Notes: generated by a model not told the origin, from the sequence alone. 64,000 nucleotides of DNA from Gigantopelta aegis (GCF_016097555.1 NC_054708.1:1802382-1866381); one strand, 5' to 3'. Shown: positions 53,201-62,424, counted from the first letter of the stretch. A program made the numbers and translations.

Positions 53201-54973
53201 GAAACTCTTGTTGAAGTTCATTAGCTGTGAATATTACACACACTATCACCATACCTTAGTGGTACCAAGGAAACTCTTGTTGAAGTTCATCAGCTGTGAA
53301 TATTACACACACTATCACCATACCTTAGTGGTACCAAGGAAACTCTTGTTGAAGTTCATCAGCTGTGAATATTACACACACTATCACCATACCTTAGTGG
53401 TACCAAGGAAACTCTTGTTGAAGTCCATCAGCTGCTGTTAGTGCTAAACTAAATTATGAATACTTTCAACATATTCATAGAAAATGCCACAATTTTTAAA
53501 GTTGAATAGCGGAAACTAAGCAATACTAAAAAGAGAAAATGTGCAGAAACGGTGTACTGATGGTGAAATGTTTGATCCCGTTTAATATGGTGCATGATAC
53601 AGACTGTGATGTCAAAACAATGTGATACCATTGAGATGTTCCTCAACATCAGCTCAATGTATTAACAATGATGATCAGCCGGCTCACAATGTTCTTTTAT
53701 CACAGCCAGTGGGTCGCAACCCTCTAAACACTGAATCCTGTCTAAATTGGATAAATATTAGGTCCCCGGCAAGATCCAGTTTAGACAGGTTTAGACAGGT
53801 TGATCCAGTTTAGACAGGTTTCACTGTATATATACAGTCTAAAACGTCTCCAAAGATAAATCCCAATATACAGATGATTTTTACCACAACAAAAAGAAGT
53901 AAACATTGTCAGAAACATGGAAATGATGAATGAATTAGCAGGAAGGAAGAAAGAAAGGAAGGAAGGTTTCATTTAATGACACTCTCAACACATTTTAATT
54001 ACAGTTATGGTGACAGACCACACATATACCGGTAATGAGAGAGGAAACCCACTGCCACCACACACTGGGATACTCTTTCTGATTAGAAGCAAGGACTCTT
54101 TTATATTCTGCATCCCACAGACAGGATAGTACATAGTGTGGTCTTTGTTACACAAGTTGTGAAGCACTGACTGGAATGAGAATCAATTAATGAATGGATG
54201 AATGAAAGGATGAATGGATGGATAAATGAATGAATGGAATGGACTGATAAATGGATATATGGATGAATGGATGGATGGATGGATGGATGGATGAATGTTT
54301 ACAACACCCCAGCACAAAGGAAACTTGGCTATCAAACCTTTTTTGTGGTCATCATTGACGTCAAGCTGTTCCTGTAGCTGCTGTGCCAGCAGTTCGTCTA
54401 ACGTTAACGACTCTTCCTCTTCATAGAGTCTCTTAGCCAGCCTCTCGTCTGAATGAATGAATGAACAAATGAATGGATGAATGAATAAATGAATGGATGG
54501 ATGAATAAATGGATAGATGAATGGATAAATAGATGGATGGATGAATGAATAAATGAAGTAAATTAATGGATTGATGGATGGATGAATGAATGGATGTATA
54601 AATGGATGGATGAATGGATAAATGGATGGATGGATGAATGGATGGATGGATGAATGAATAAATGAATGGATAGATAAATGGATGGATGAATGAATAAATG
54701 AATGGATAAATGGATGGATGGATGGATAAATGGATTGATAAATGGATTGATGAATGGATAAATGGATGGATGGATCAAACCTTTTTCGTGGTCACTGACG
54801 TTAATCTGTTCCTGTAGCTGCTGCGCCATCAGTTCGTCCAAGGCCAGTGACTCTTCTTCTTCGTATAGTTTCCTTGCCAGCCTCTCATCCTCCGACATAC
54901 GATACGCAGTCAGCGGTCGCTGGATGGGCTGTTTCGGTCGTGCTCCGGATGGATGATTCTTAGCCATGGCCAT
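38258..54973 (-). CDS. RING-H2 E3 ubiquitin ligase with tandem MIU-like helices, complete
   Basis: Eight coding exons: 54973-54781, 54448-54338, 53133-53009, 49018-48871, 41778-41693, 40809-40726, 39881-39666 and 38305-38258, all GT-AG with matching phases, giving 336 residues. The ATG follows an in-frame TAA. Residues about 27-100 contain two copies of a helix of the type [14 protein letters not shown] followed by [12 protein letters not shown], which resembles ubiquitin-binding MIU motifs. A basic RPRRQL segment and an acidic DLNDYD region follow. The C-terminal RING-H2 runs [25 protein letters not shown] and RNATCPVCR, with the eight ligands C-x2-C, C-x-H-x2-H-x2-C, C-x2-C in order; the last pair is on the final exon, and the protein ends NNISTS. 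The region [20 protein letters not shown] before the RING is reminiscent of plant BIG BROTHER-type ligases. I do not recognise a specific animal orthologue. It would act as a ubiquitin ligase with an E2; substrates unknown. Confidence 0.88.
39046..39714 (-). repeat. In-frame array of the RING exon 3' end plus splice donor (about 14 units)
   Basis: Units of 45-48 bp, read on the minus strand as [12 protein letters not shown] followed by a GTAAGATATC or GTGAGATATC donor. Unit length is a multiple of three, so the frame stays open through long runs. Some units have degenerated (GGCAAAG instead of GGCTCAAG). The genuine exon end is the first unit. Confidence 0.93.
39666..39881 (-). CDS. RING ligase exon 7 carrying most of the RING-H2 domain
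   Basis: Phase 0 at both ends, 72 codons from [12 protein letters not shown] to CIDEWLK, first donor AAG/GTAAGA. Joined to the last exon it gives [16 protein letters not shown], a normal RING-H2 spacing. Its 3' end and donor are repeated in tandem immediately downstream. Confidence 0.9.
39890..40720. other. RING ligase intron, no feature
   Basis: Unique AT-rich sequence. Confidence 0.4.
40915..41680 (+). repeat. 61-bp minisatellite, about 12 copies, next to a RING ligase donor
   Basis: Unit CTCAACCTCGTATTTACTTG then GTTGTACTCAACACAAACTG and TTTTACATTGTATATGTTTAA. The array starts about 12 bases into the intron after the donor at 41692. Confidence 0.95.
41965..42050. repeat. Repeat end shared in inverse with 60380-60460
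   Basis: CCAATCTGATTGGATCTCTA, GTGGTAAAACCACCG and ATACTGGTCGCA match the complement of 60380-60460; it may be the left end of the Crypton-derived element. Confidence 0.6.
42167..42495 (+). pseudogene. Crypton-type tyrosine recombinase remnant
   Basis: One frame reads [19 protein letters not shown] and, after a stop, [18 protein letters not shown]. Another reads [16 protein letters not shown], and a third [18 protein letters not shown]. These match the order of the catalytic H-x-x-R, G-H-R and terminal tyrosine motifs of Crypton recombinases and their domesticated relatives. Stops, frameshifts and an internal deletion show it is dead. It lies in an intron of the RING ligase. Confidence 0.8.
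43040..43188. mobile_element. Palindromic MITE, copy A
   Basis: About 149 bp, nearly a perfect foldback: ATAACCCTGCTGTGTTTTCC at the left and its complement at the right, with GGTTTTACAGTCGCAAAT arms. The same element occurs at 59864-60025. Confidence 0.88.
43262..46525. repeat. 60-61 bp satellite array, about 54 copies
   Basis: Unit GTTGGTGATCTCATTGTATT then TAACATGGGGAGTATTATGC and TGTTGGTAATATTAATGTCA. Two length classes (GGGG or GGGGG) give 60 or 61 bp, so the minus-strand frame ([20 protein letters not shown]) runs through blocks of several units and then shifts. Not a gene; it sits in the intron between RING ligase exons 4 and 5. Confidence 0.97.
46762..46858. repeat. Foldback of about 97 bp
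   Basis: GACTCCATCATATAGGGTCA on one side pairs with the complement near TGACAACACATGATGGAGTC, with TGTGGGATAGAAAAAGT pairing internally. Confidence 0.85.
46965..48010 (+). pseudogene. Non-LTR retrotransposon remnant: RNase H and C-terminal zinc-knuckle part
   Basis: Frames show [20 protein letters not shown] (first catalytic aspartate of RNase H), [18 protein letters not shown] (the glutamate helix), [12 protein letters not shown] (last aspartate), and then [21 protein letters not shown]. The order is that of I/R1/jockey-type elements with an RNase H domain. Stops and frameshifts break it, and a 54-bp coding segment has expanded inside. Confidence 0.82.
47255..47572 (+). repeat. 54-bp tandem expansion inside the RNase H remnant, six copies
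   Basis: Unit ACCCTACTGTCACAGCTATC then AACAACCACAACAACATCAC; 18 codons, so the frame is preserved through the array. Confidence 0.93.
48120..48870. other. RING ligase intron, unique sequence with a G run
   Basis: Run of about 20 G at 48812-48831; no gene seen. Confidence 0.4.
49072..49646 (+). repeat. 63-bp minisatellite, left block
   Basis: About nine units AAAAGTGACAACACTGAGTT then TTTCCTAGTCCTCAGCAGAG and GACTGTTTATACTGAAAACTA. The array is split by the pogo-like transposon and resumes at 51924. Confidence 0.95.
49647..51923 (+). mobile_element. Pogo/Tigger-type DNA transposon, nearly full length
   Basis: 2277 bp with ends CTGTAAACCGTG / CACGGTTTACAG and TA duplications at 49645-49646 and 51924-51925. 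Subterminal motifs such as GCGACGTG and GCGACATAAGG recur near both ends. It carries one transposase gene with frame breaks. Confidence 0.92.
50212..51530 (+). pseudogene. Pogo/Tigger-type transposase, frameshifted
   Basis: The first block (to about 50710) has a helix-turn-helix DNA-binding part with [20 protein letters not shown] and [15 protein letters not shown], then CGRPLLLG. The second block (50688-51120) holds [16 protein letters not shown] and [13 protein letters not shown], the first catalytic aspartate. Then come [14 protein letters not shown] (second) and [16 protein letters not shown] (third), giving a DDD triad; the protein ends WRKAGLI. Frame changes near 50700, 51110 and 51235 break the ORF. 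Otherwise well preserved, so inactivation looks recent. Confidence 0.88.
51924..52065 (+). repeat. 63-bp minisatellite, right block
   Basis: Two more units after the transposon. Confidence 0.93.
52066..52975 (+). repeat. 64-bp minisatellite, about 14 copies
   Basis: Unit AGGAATAACCAACTCGCTAC then AAGGAGTAACAAATTATCTG and TCCCTAGTGAATTATCGTAA, very uniform. It ends about 35 bases from the donor of RING ligase exon 3. Confidence 0.96.
53160..53435 (-). repeat. Minisatellite derived from the start of RING ligase exon 3 (about four units)
   Basis: Units of about 69 bp contain, on the minus strand, an acceptor-like ACAG, CTAATGAACTTCAACAAGAG (compare CTAATGAACTTCAAGAGGAG in the true exon starting at 53133), a TAA stop in the exon frame and a following GTATGG donor-like site. 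They lie just upstream of the true exon in the direction of transcription. Confidence 0.85.
53962..54190 (-). mobile_element. SINE, second family, head missing
   Basis: GGTTTCATTTAATGACACTC, GAGAGGAAACCCACTGCC, CCCACAGACAGGATAGTACA. Confidence 0.8.
54185..54300 (+). repeat. GATG/AATG tetranucleotide repeat, left
   Basis: ATGAATGGATGG-type runs on the downstream side of the duplicated exon. Confidence 0.95.
54338..54448 (-). CDS. RING ligase exon 2, tandem duplicate of the exon 1 end (MIU-like copy 2)
   Basis: A 111-base symmetrical exon (phase 1 in, phase 1 out) encoding [20 protein letters not shown] and [16 protein letters not shown]. It matches the last two-thirds of exon 1, with about nine silent and eight conservative codon changes and one inserted codon, and the reading frame is intact. 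Its acceptor, CATTCATTCAG, is the end of a flanking CATT-type microsatellite. The donor GTTTGA is shared with exon 1. Confidence 0.75.
54450..54776 (+). repeat. GATG/AATG tetranucleotide repeat, between the duplicated exons
   Basis: Continuous AATG/GATG/AAATGG units filling the short intron between RING ligase exons 1 and 2; its minus strand supplies the CATTCAG acceptor of exon 2. Confidence 0.96.
54781..54973 (-). CDS. RING ligase first coding exon (MIU-like copy 1)
   Basis: Begins [16 protein letters not shown] and ends DHEK with a split glycine codon (phase 1) before a GTTTGA donor. An ATTGCAG acceptor upstream of the 5' UTR part suggests a further non-coding exon beyond 55 kb. The MIU-like motif is at about residues 27-52. 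Confidence 0.85.
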
Positions 54974-55027
54974 TTACACACAGGAGTAACAAGCCCAGTC
55001 ACACCATCACCTGCAATATCGGTTAAA

Positions 55028-55267
55028 GTTGGCTTTCTTTAACAACACCACTAGAGCACATTGATTTATTTATCATCGGCTATTGGATGTCAAACATTTG
55101 GTAATTTTTGACATTTTTCCATTAATAGTGAGGGATCTTTTATATGTACAATCTCACAGACAGGATATCACATACCACTGGTAGCAAAAAATAGCCCAAT
55201 GGGCCAACTGGCGGGGATCGATTCTAAACTGACTGTACATTAGGCGAGTGTTTTACCACTGGGCTAC
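55028..55267 (-). mobile_element. tRNA-derived SINE
   Basis: TTAACAACACCACTAGAGCA, TATTGGATGTCAAACATTTG, CTCACAGACAGGATATCACA, GGGGATCGATTCTAAACTG, TACCACTGGGCTACA. Confidence 0.85.
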
Positions 55268-55341
55268 ATCATAGTTTTATTACATATAAAGAACATTGTA
55301 GTAAATCGTCCTAGGCACACATCTCTACTATATGTCTAGTG

Positions 55342-57151
55342 CAGAGCTCGAACGTAAGAATTTATTATCCACGGCAATTAAAAAAACAAATGACTAACGT
55401 TTGCAGCAATTAAACTTGACTGAAAGGTTATTTTTCTCTATGTACATGTAGTCCAGTTTCTTCAGTTTATGTCAAGAATTTATAAATGGAACCATGGACT
55501 ACTAGCATAAGCTAACAAGAAACGGAACCTGGTGTGTCTGAGACAAGTTACCCAAGTTTTCGATGAATATAACATGAAAATATTTCTATGGATGACATTA
55601 AGTTGTATACAGGGTTCTCGCTGAGTAAAAATTAAAGGAGGATGGACGCGTGTCCCACCCCACCACACAATTTAAAAAAAAAAAAACACCCCAAAAAACA
55701 ACAACCCCAAAACACACCAAAAAACACCCACTGAAAAGCAAAAAACAAAGAAGAAGAAAAAAAAAGGCACGTTTGGTTACTGTATAACGTTGTATGTTAG
55801 TCGACTTTGTAGAAAAACCTATCCCTTATTTTGTCCCTCAGTATCTGGTACTGAAAATTTGGTACGATGCAGAAGCTGCCTTATTTTTTGTGTACTGTTA
55901 AAACGTAGTTCAGTTAAAACGTAGTTCAGTTAAAACTGAGCGTCGGTCTGACATTCACGGGTATTCGTTTTGCTAAATTGATCAAAGTTTTAATATTATT
56001 ATTTTAATAAAGATTTTAAGATATTTGAAAAATAATAAAGAATTTTTTAAGCGATCTCCTACTGTGGGATAACATTTTTCTGTTATTTTTATTTCCATCT
56101 TCATCAAGTGAATCGATCGCATTGATATTGCCTGCTTATAAAAAGTAGTTTCATGTTTGAAAAGGCGTCGTATATATTATATGGCACCCAAGATAAATGA
56201 TTTTAATAATGAACACTAATACTTCCGTTTTTATAAGTGGTGATACCCGCCCCCCAAAAAACAAACAAACAAAAACAACAACAATTAAACGTTTCTAATA
56301 TTTTATAAGAAATTGCTGAATAAACAAAATTATTGGCTGTAAGTAAAAATCATACGTTACGAACAATTAAATCTACAAGTGATGTTAAAATATCAGACAC
56401 GAGTTAGTGGACACAAAAGACAGAATGACCATTCTATAATCATGTGACAAATTTGGCACCAAATAAGTAGTTTTTTCAAGCAGGGATTGCTGAAACGATA
56501 AAAATAAAATGTTTTCATTGCTAAAATAAAATAGAACTGTTATTGTGTGTATCCAACATAATACTGGTATGGGGCATAACAGAGACTATTAAAAAATAGT
56601 ATTAAATTACGTTATGGTAACTGCCATAAGCTACCGCAGTTTTTCGTCACTTGCGCTTTCATACACAACACAGCTTGTTTCCTTTGATGTCCAGTGTGCA
56701 GACTGATCGATGTTTTTCAGTGTGAAAAAAGTGTGCATTTTTAAATAGCGGAGCTGAGTGCTGTAAATTATAACAGGATGCCGAAAAATAAAGAGACCTG
56801 CAGAAAAAACAAATGGGGCTGCCAAACGTGAAAAGGGGCAGCATAACACGAAAGCGAGGAGGCAAAATACAGTAAGAACGTATATAATACAACAACACAG
56901 GGTACACGCATGACTAAATATAGTTCAATCGTGTGGTACTAACTAAACGCCCATTAACTCCAACCAGGACCCAAATGCCCGTGTTAAATACTGGCAGGCA
57001 ATGTTCATATATGTTTGTACATTTTGCCGTCGGTGAGGAGCTTTACCAACGGCAGTAATTTTTATCCGGTGGCACAAAATTGCCATCGGTGACGCCCCCA
57101 ACCGATGGCAATATATATGTCACCGACGGCAATCGTTAAGTTCGAGCCCAG
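55342..57151. mobile_element. DNA element with CAGAGCTCGAAC / GTTCGAGCCCAG ends, 5-bp duplication TAGTG
   Basis: 1810 bp; TAGTG at 55337-55341 and 57152-57156. The right part (56998-57151) has inverted CCGTCGGTGA repeats as at 13288-13420. It encloses the CAG-GGTTCTCG element. No transposase recognised. Confidence 0.72.
55610..56880. mobile_element. DNA element with CAGGGTTCTCG end, copy 2, nested
   Basis: Parallels 10272-11450 throughout (AAATTAAAGGAGGATGG, CTTGTTTCCTTTGATGTCCA, AAATAGCGGAG). The right terminus is damaged (AGAAC then GTATA, matching GTATA before the left end). Confidence 0.75.
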
Positions 57152-57430
57152 TAGTGTTATATCGCGATACGGGCTTCCTTATCACAATATGTATAATACT
57201 ACGATACAGCATCGTCAAGCCATTTTGTAGAAAGGCATACAACAAAATAAAGAAAATGTTTGCTGCAAGTTGAAGTTTATTATTTAAAACATGAAATATA
57301 TGGATCATTTTTGTCTGCTATTAAGAGAAAAGCAGGTGTTGAATCTGTACTTGACTAAATTTGGGCTGCTGATTCCAGTCATTTGTAAAATGTGATTCAA
57401 AGGTTGAGATAACCTATTCGAGGCAAAGTA
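57152..57430. other. No feature recognised
   Basis: AT-rich sequence beyond the nested elements. Confidence 0.4.
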
Positions 57431-57431
57431 C

Positions 57432-57712
57432 TATTTTGTAACAAGATGTGTGTTTTAACAAGATGTGTGTTGTAACAAGATGTGTGTTGTAACAAGATGT
57501 GTGTTGTAACAAGATGTGTGTTTTAACAAGATGTGTGTTGTAACAAGATGTGTGTTTTAACAAGATGTGTGTTTTAACAGACCTTTAGACTGCACCAAAG
57601 TGAAGGCGATAACTGTCGTGCCCAAAGTACTATTTTGTAACAAGATGTGTGTTGTAACAAGATGTGTGTTGTAACAAGATGTGTGTTTTAACAAGATGTG
57701 TGTTGTAACAGA
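57432..57712 (+). repeat. 17-bp tandem repeat in two blocks
   Basis: TAACAAGATGTGTGTTG/TTT units, nine then five, separated by GACCTTTAGACTGCACCAAA GTGAAGGCGATAACTG, which also follows the second block. Confidence 0.93.
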
Positions 57713-57984
57713 CCTTTAGACTGCACCAAAGTGAAGGCGATAACTGTGGTGCCCAAAATAATCAGGCCCAAATTAAGTAAAAACATGAAACCATAAAAAT
57801 GTCACCTCAAAACTACTGAAATGTTGAGCTTTATTTGACTTAAATAACATGAAATGCATTCACTTGATGTCCACAACTCTTCAGCAGCTGTTACTAATAG
57901 TAACATTACACTAGTGAGATCTAAAGCCCAGTCAAAGGGGAGATAACCTAGTTTAAGAAAATGACCACTCAATCTCTAATAAGA

Positions 57985-58390
57985 AAGAAAGAAAGAAATG
58001 TTTTATTTAACGACACACTCAACACATTTTATTTACGGTTATATTGCATCAGACATATTATGGTTAAGGATCACACAGATATTGAGAGAGGAAAGGAAAT
58101 GTTTTATTTAACGATGCACTCAATACATTTTATTTACAGTTATATGGTGTCAGACATATGGTTAAGAACCGCACAGATATTGAGAGAAGAAATCCGCTGT
58201 CACCACTTTTCGATTAACTGCAAGGGATCTTTTATATGCACCATCCCACAGACAGGGTAGTACATACCATGGCCTTTGATATACCAGTCACGGTGCACTG
58301 GCTGGAACAAGAAATAGCCCAATGGGCCCACTGATGGGGATCGATCTCAAACCGACCGTGCATCAAGCAAGCGCTGTACCACTGGACTAC
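57985..58390 (-). mobile_element. Two overlapping SINEs, second family, tail repeated
   Basis: The tail segment (GTTTTATTTAACGACACACT to TTGAGAGAGGAAA) appears twice in a row, at 57998-58094 and 58099-58190. The rest of the SINE, with head GGATCGATCTCAAACCG and TACCACTGGACTACT, appears once. Confidence 0.83.
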
Positions 58391-58514
58391 TCTAATAAGA
58401 TGTGGATTCAAAGGGAACTTAATATAGTTTAGGGAAAGTACTATTTTTCAATAGGTTCCAATTAATGTATCAATTCCTGTTGCCGATAATGTTAACGTGG
58501 GTTTAAAAAAAAAA

Positions 58515-58665
58515 AAAAAAATTATATAAGAAGTGTATCAACACACCCAGGCAGTACATCAATAAAACTGATATAAGAAGTGTATCAACACACCCAGGCA
58601 GTACATCAATAAAACTGATATAAGAAGTGTATCAACACACCCAGGCAGTACATGAATAAAAAGTG
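58515..58665 (+). repeat. 47-bp tandem repeat, three copies
   Basis: ATAAGAAGTGTATCAACACA then CCCAGGCAGTACATCAATAAA, following an A run. Confidence 0.92.
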
Positions 58666-58721
58666 TGGCTCCTCACATTTAATCTATCTGCAGGAACATG
58701 GGGGGTCACATACAATTTAAA

Positions 58722-58800
58722 GGTAGAGTCAACTCCAACAAGAGCCTTATGTGTTGGAAAGGTGCATACCCGGACCACCAACACATACTGACACTTTAGC
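58722..58800. repeat. Repeat present in inverted orientation at about 63392-63480
   Basis: AGAGCCTTATGTGTTGGAAA and GGTGCATACCCGGACCACCA match the complement of 63392-63480. Confidence 0.7.
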
Positions 58801-59860
58801 AAATGAAAAACGTGTAATTTTAGAGTTAATAAAAAAACATGATTATTCCTGCTAACTGGGGGCAGCCATTTTGTTTCGTTTTTGTGACGTCCGGTGGGAT
58901 AGCTTGGGGTGAAGTGACATCAGCTCCTAACCATCTCCTGTATGTACAGTGTAAACAAAAGCAGTAATTTTCGACAAGGCGCTTCTCTTTGATCAACCTG
59001 ACTTGTAAAATAGCATAAATGACGCAATAATATAATAAACTATTTAACTAAATATATTTCAAGTTGCATCAACAAAATGGGGTTATAGTATTTTTCTCTG
59101 TTTAATAATCCAAAGGAAAAATGTACACTAATATTGATATGCTACATTGGAGCAAAAACGACAACTCACGATACCCAAGTGATAATTTTCTTTTCTTTGG
59201 GACTACATAATTGGTCAGTTCTATGGTTTTAGATGGAAAAGTCTACTTAATCAATAGTTTTACAGAACTATTTACAGTAATAAACCATGTCCATTACAAT
59301 TTTAGGGGCGACAGGTAATATTCCACGATACCGGTATGTATTTTTGTGTCTAGACAGCATCAATTAATTGGCCCGTCTGGTTACCAATCAAATACACATC
59401 TGCCAATCAGGAATCACAGGTAGGAGCAACTAACAACATAGACCAATTAACTAAAAAAACCACTCTGTGTATCATTTCAGTACGTAGGTTAATGCATGGG
59501 CAAAACATTGTTAATTGTTTCAACTTGTTGTGTAGCCACTTTGACAATGGTATTTTATTTTGTATTGAAAAATAATATATATAGTGCTGGATATACTTAT
59601 TGCTGGCTTACTGGGATGTGTATTATTACAGAACATTGCAATGTATGACTATTTATCATCCCGCAAAAACCAGGTAGATTGTGTTTCTCTAGTTCTAAGG
59701 CTCATTCCTGACGTTACGCGTTAAGTATTACATAACCACCAGCTTGCCAGAGGGTGTACTCACTGAGATGGTACAAAATGGCTGTGCCCATTATATATAA
59801 TAGCCGTCACATTTAACCGTTTTATTAATTAACTATACGAGTATACGTGTTGATATTTAG
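58800..59860. other. No gene recognised
   Basis: Unique AT-rich sequence; no convincing coding exon. Confidence 0.4.
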
Positions 59861-59863
59861 GGG

Positions 59864-60025
59864 ATAACCCTACTGTGTTTTCCGATTTGCGGACGTATAT
59901 CGGTGGTTTTACTGTCGCAAATTTAGTTTTATTGGCAATACGTTAGCAGAGCCAATAAAACGGTAAATTTGCTACTGTAAAACCACCGATATATGTCCGC
60001 AAATCTAAAAACACAGTAGGGTTAT
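59864..60025. mobile_element. Palindromic MITE, copy B
   Basis: About 162 bp foldback with ATAACCCTACTGTGTTTTCC ends and GGTGGTTTTACTGTCGCAAA arms; the same element as 43040-43188, better preserved. Confidence 0.9.
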
Positions 60026-60379
60026 TCCTATTCTAATTAAACTATTTGCTGGTTGATTTTAAATAAGAAATTGTCAATTTTTTAGTAAGAATGATGTCAT
60101 TAGGCAGCCCATTAGCTGGTGACGTCATTAGGCAGCCCATTAACAGATGATGGGTGGTCGGACAGTTAGCGACTCGAACATAGATGTGTAATTTGACATA
60201 TTTAATCAGTTCTCGTGATTAGATAACGACTAATAAAGAATAATATGTTCATTTCTGACATAAAAACTTCTCAGTATTTAACGACTTCTGTACATATATG
60301 AACGCTACAGAAATTGTCTTTATGACGTCATTAAAAAACAACCCTGTTCTTTGCTTAACGATGACGTATTTCTGCCAGA

Positions 60380-60460
60380 AAATTTGCGACCGGTATATCA
60401 GTGATTTTACCACCTGAAATTTTTAGTAGAGACCCAATCAGATTCATTCTTACAAATGTG
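60380..60460. repeat. Inverse copy of the 41965-42050 repeat end
   Basis: GCGACCGGTATATCAG, GATTTTACCACC and GAGACCCAATCAGATTCATT. Confidence 0.6.
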
Positions 60461-60603
60461 TTGAATTAGAATAAGCAATAATGTGCATTATATATCGTTG
60501 AATATGCATACCAGGCCAAATGCCTTAATTGTCCTCTCCTTTAAGGGATTTGATGAATGTTATAATATATTATTAGCAACCCTCATACTATATAGAATAA
60601 TAA

Positions 60604-60733
60604 ATGGCTTTTGTTACACCAGTTGTGGAGCACTGGCAGAATTGTTTGTTTAAGCCTCACGGGCTCACCAACAAGTATTGATCCTAAACCAACTGTACGA
60701 CAAACACTTCACCACTGGGCTACGTCTCGCCCG
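60604..60733 (-). mobile_element. SINE head fragment
   Basis: GGCTTTTGTTACACCAGTTG, GTATTGATCCTAAACCAAC, TTCACCACTGGGCTACG TCTCGCCC. Confidence 0.75.
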
Positions 60734-60739
60734 TGTAGA

Positions 60740-61400
60740 GCAAGAGAGGAGGTCAGTCCAATGTTCTGGAGGCCGATCACTTACGATCTATCGGACTGAT
60801 ACCATCACCTTCTATCATACCACATTTATCTAACATTAGGTATAAAAATCAGTCTAGCCGACCATGATATTCATGTATGGTTCTAACTCCACCCTGTAGG
60901 AAGACTGCCACTATAGCACCCACCAGTAGTCGCCAGAAACAGTTCTGTACCCCCCATAATTCTGAATCAAAAATATTATAGGTAGTAAATCTTAAGGCAG
61001 AGATGAATTTTATTTGTAGAACGCAGAAAATTGCATTTCAGGACATCTAGTTTTCAGAATTTTATGGGGGAGGATATCCCTGAACTCCCCTAGAAACTTT
61101 GCTTTGCACCCTCGATCTGCCAGGCCCCATCCCAATGTCTACTTGCTTCCACTATGCCTGGCAAAGAGACATTTGAATTCACATATGGGATGGATATTTC
61201 AAACAAGGAACTGTAACGTATAGTATTTTAAAGCATACATTTCGCTGATATCATTTAGGCTACCCGGTACATATTTAAGTTACGGCAATATTGGTCACCT
61301 GTCGCAGTGTTATTCGCCACTATTGTTACCATGTTAGTCGGTCCAACAGAATATTGCAGCGAACCTTAAAAGATACACCTCATTTATATATTTTAAAACA
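60740..61400. other. No gene recognised
   Basis: Upstream of the short ORF at 61403; no repeat match noted. Confidence 0.4.
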
Positions 61401-61402
61401 CC

Positions 61403-61546
61403 ATGAGTGATAAAATTCGCAAAGTCAAATCGAAACTGAAACTTAATACACCCAACGTGAAGTTGAACGTCAACGATCAAGGAAATGGAAACATAACAAA
61501 TTTTCTTTTTGAAGTAGTGAACAAATCAGTAACACTAAGTAAATAA
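61403..61546 (+). CDS. Possible first coding exon or short ORF, 47 codons
   Basis: ATG in the context AACACCATGA, with an in-frame TAA three codons upstream. It encodes MSDKIRKVKSKLKLNTPNVK then LNVNDQGNGNITNFLFEVVN, a basic, low-cysteine sequence with a protein-like composition unlike the surrounding translated noise. It may end at its TAA, or splice out at one of two weak donor-like sites (A/GTAACA near 61528, A/GTAAAT near 61538). I do not recognise the family. It would belong to a gene continuing right of the window. Confidence 0.4.
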   Translation: MSDKIRKVKSKLKLNTPNVKLNVNDQGNGNITNFLFEVVNKSVTLSK

Positions 61547-62030
61547 TAATCGTCATTTTCTTTACTTTCACACCTGCTTAACTAAAACATGTTACCGGAG
61601 AGTGACATTAAAGTGAAGACGCATATTATCAATGACAAAGTTTTTTGGTTGAAGAGGTAACCGTGCTGAATCTAGCAGACAATTCATAGCAGTCAATTAC
61701 AATGGCAGTCAAGTTCAGCAAACACACATGGCGACGTCACAAACACGGGCGGGTACGCTTTTAGATCATTACGTATATTTCCGCACACTCTCAACGATGG
61801 ATTCGATGGTCACAGTAAAAAATATGGAGTGAACAAATATTTTTCACGGTATTTTCCACTTGTATTTTAATAGATAATGATCTAACGATACTATGACATT
61901 CATCCGCGTCTTCTGCCCGTTATATGGAGTGTGAATGGGTGTGGCCTATATGGCTATGTAGTCGCGTTATCCATCCTAATAAAACACACATACACACTTT
62001 TAAAATTCTATTTTATGGTTATTACAGAGT
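61547..62030. other. No feature recognised
   Basis: Unique sequence after the short ORF. Confidence 0.4.
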
Positions 62031-62035
62031 GGCCG

Positions 62036-62424
62036 ACAAAAACCTGTTTTATTTAACGACGCACTCAACACATTTTATTTACGGATATATGGCGTCAGAC
62101 ATATGGCCAAGGACCACACAGATTTTGAGAGGAAACCCGCTGTCACCAATACATTGGCTACTCTTTCCGATTAGCAGCAAGGGATATTTTATTTGCGTTT
62201 CTCACAGGCAGGATAGCACTAACCATGGCCTTTGTTGAACCAGTTATGGATCACGGGTCGGTGCAAGTGGTTTACACCTACCCACTGAGCCTTGCGGAAC
62301 ACTCACTCACTCAGGGTTTGGAGTCGGTATCTGGATTTAAAAATCCCATGCCTCGACTGGGATCCGAACCCAGTACCTACCAGCCTGTAGACCAATGGCC
62401 TAACCACGACGCCACCAAGGCCGG
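62036..62424 (-). mobile_element. SINE, second family, full length
   Basis: CCTGTTTTATTTAACGACGC through CACGACGCCACCAAGGCCGG; close to 20612-20994, with small insertions such as an extra ACTC repeat. Confidence 0.88.

Noticed and set aside
54563..54780. Extension of the RING ligase first exon into repeated IHPSIHPFI residues
   Set aside because: This reads through the GTTTGA donor into a GATG microsatellite; the spliced frame continues correctly into exon 2.
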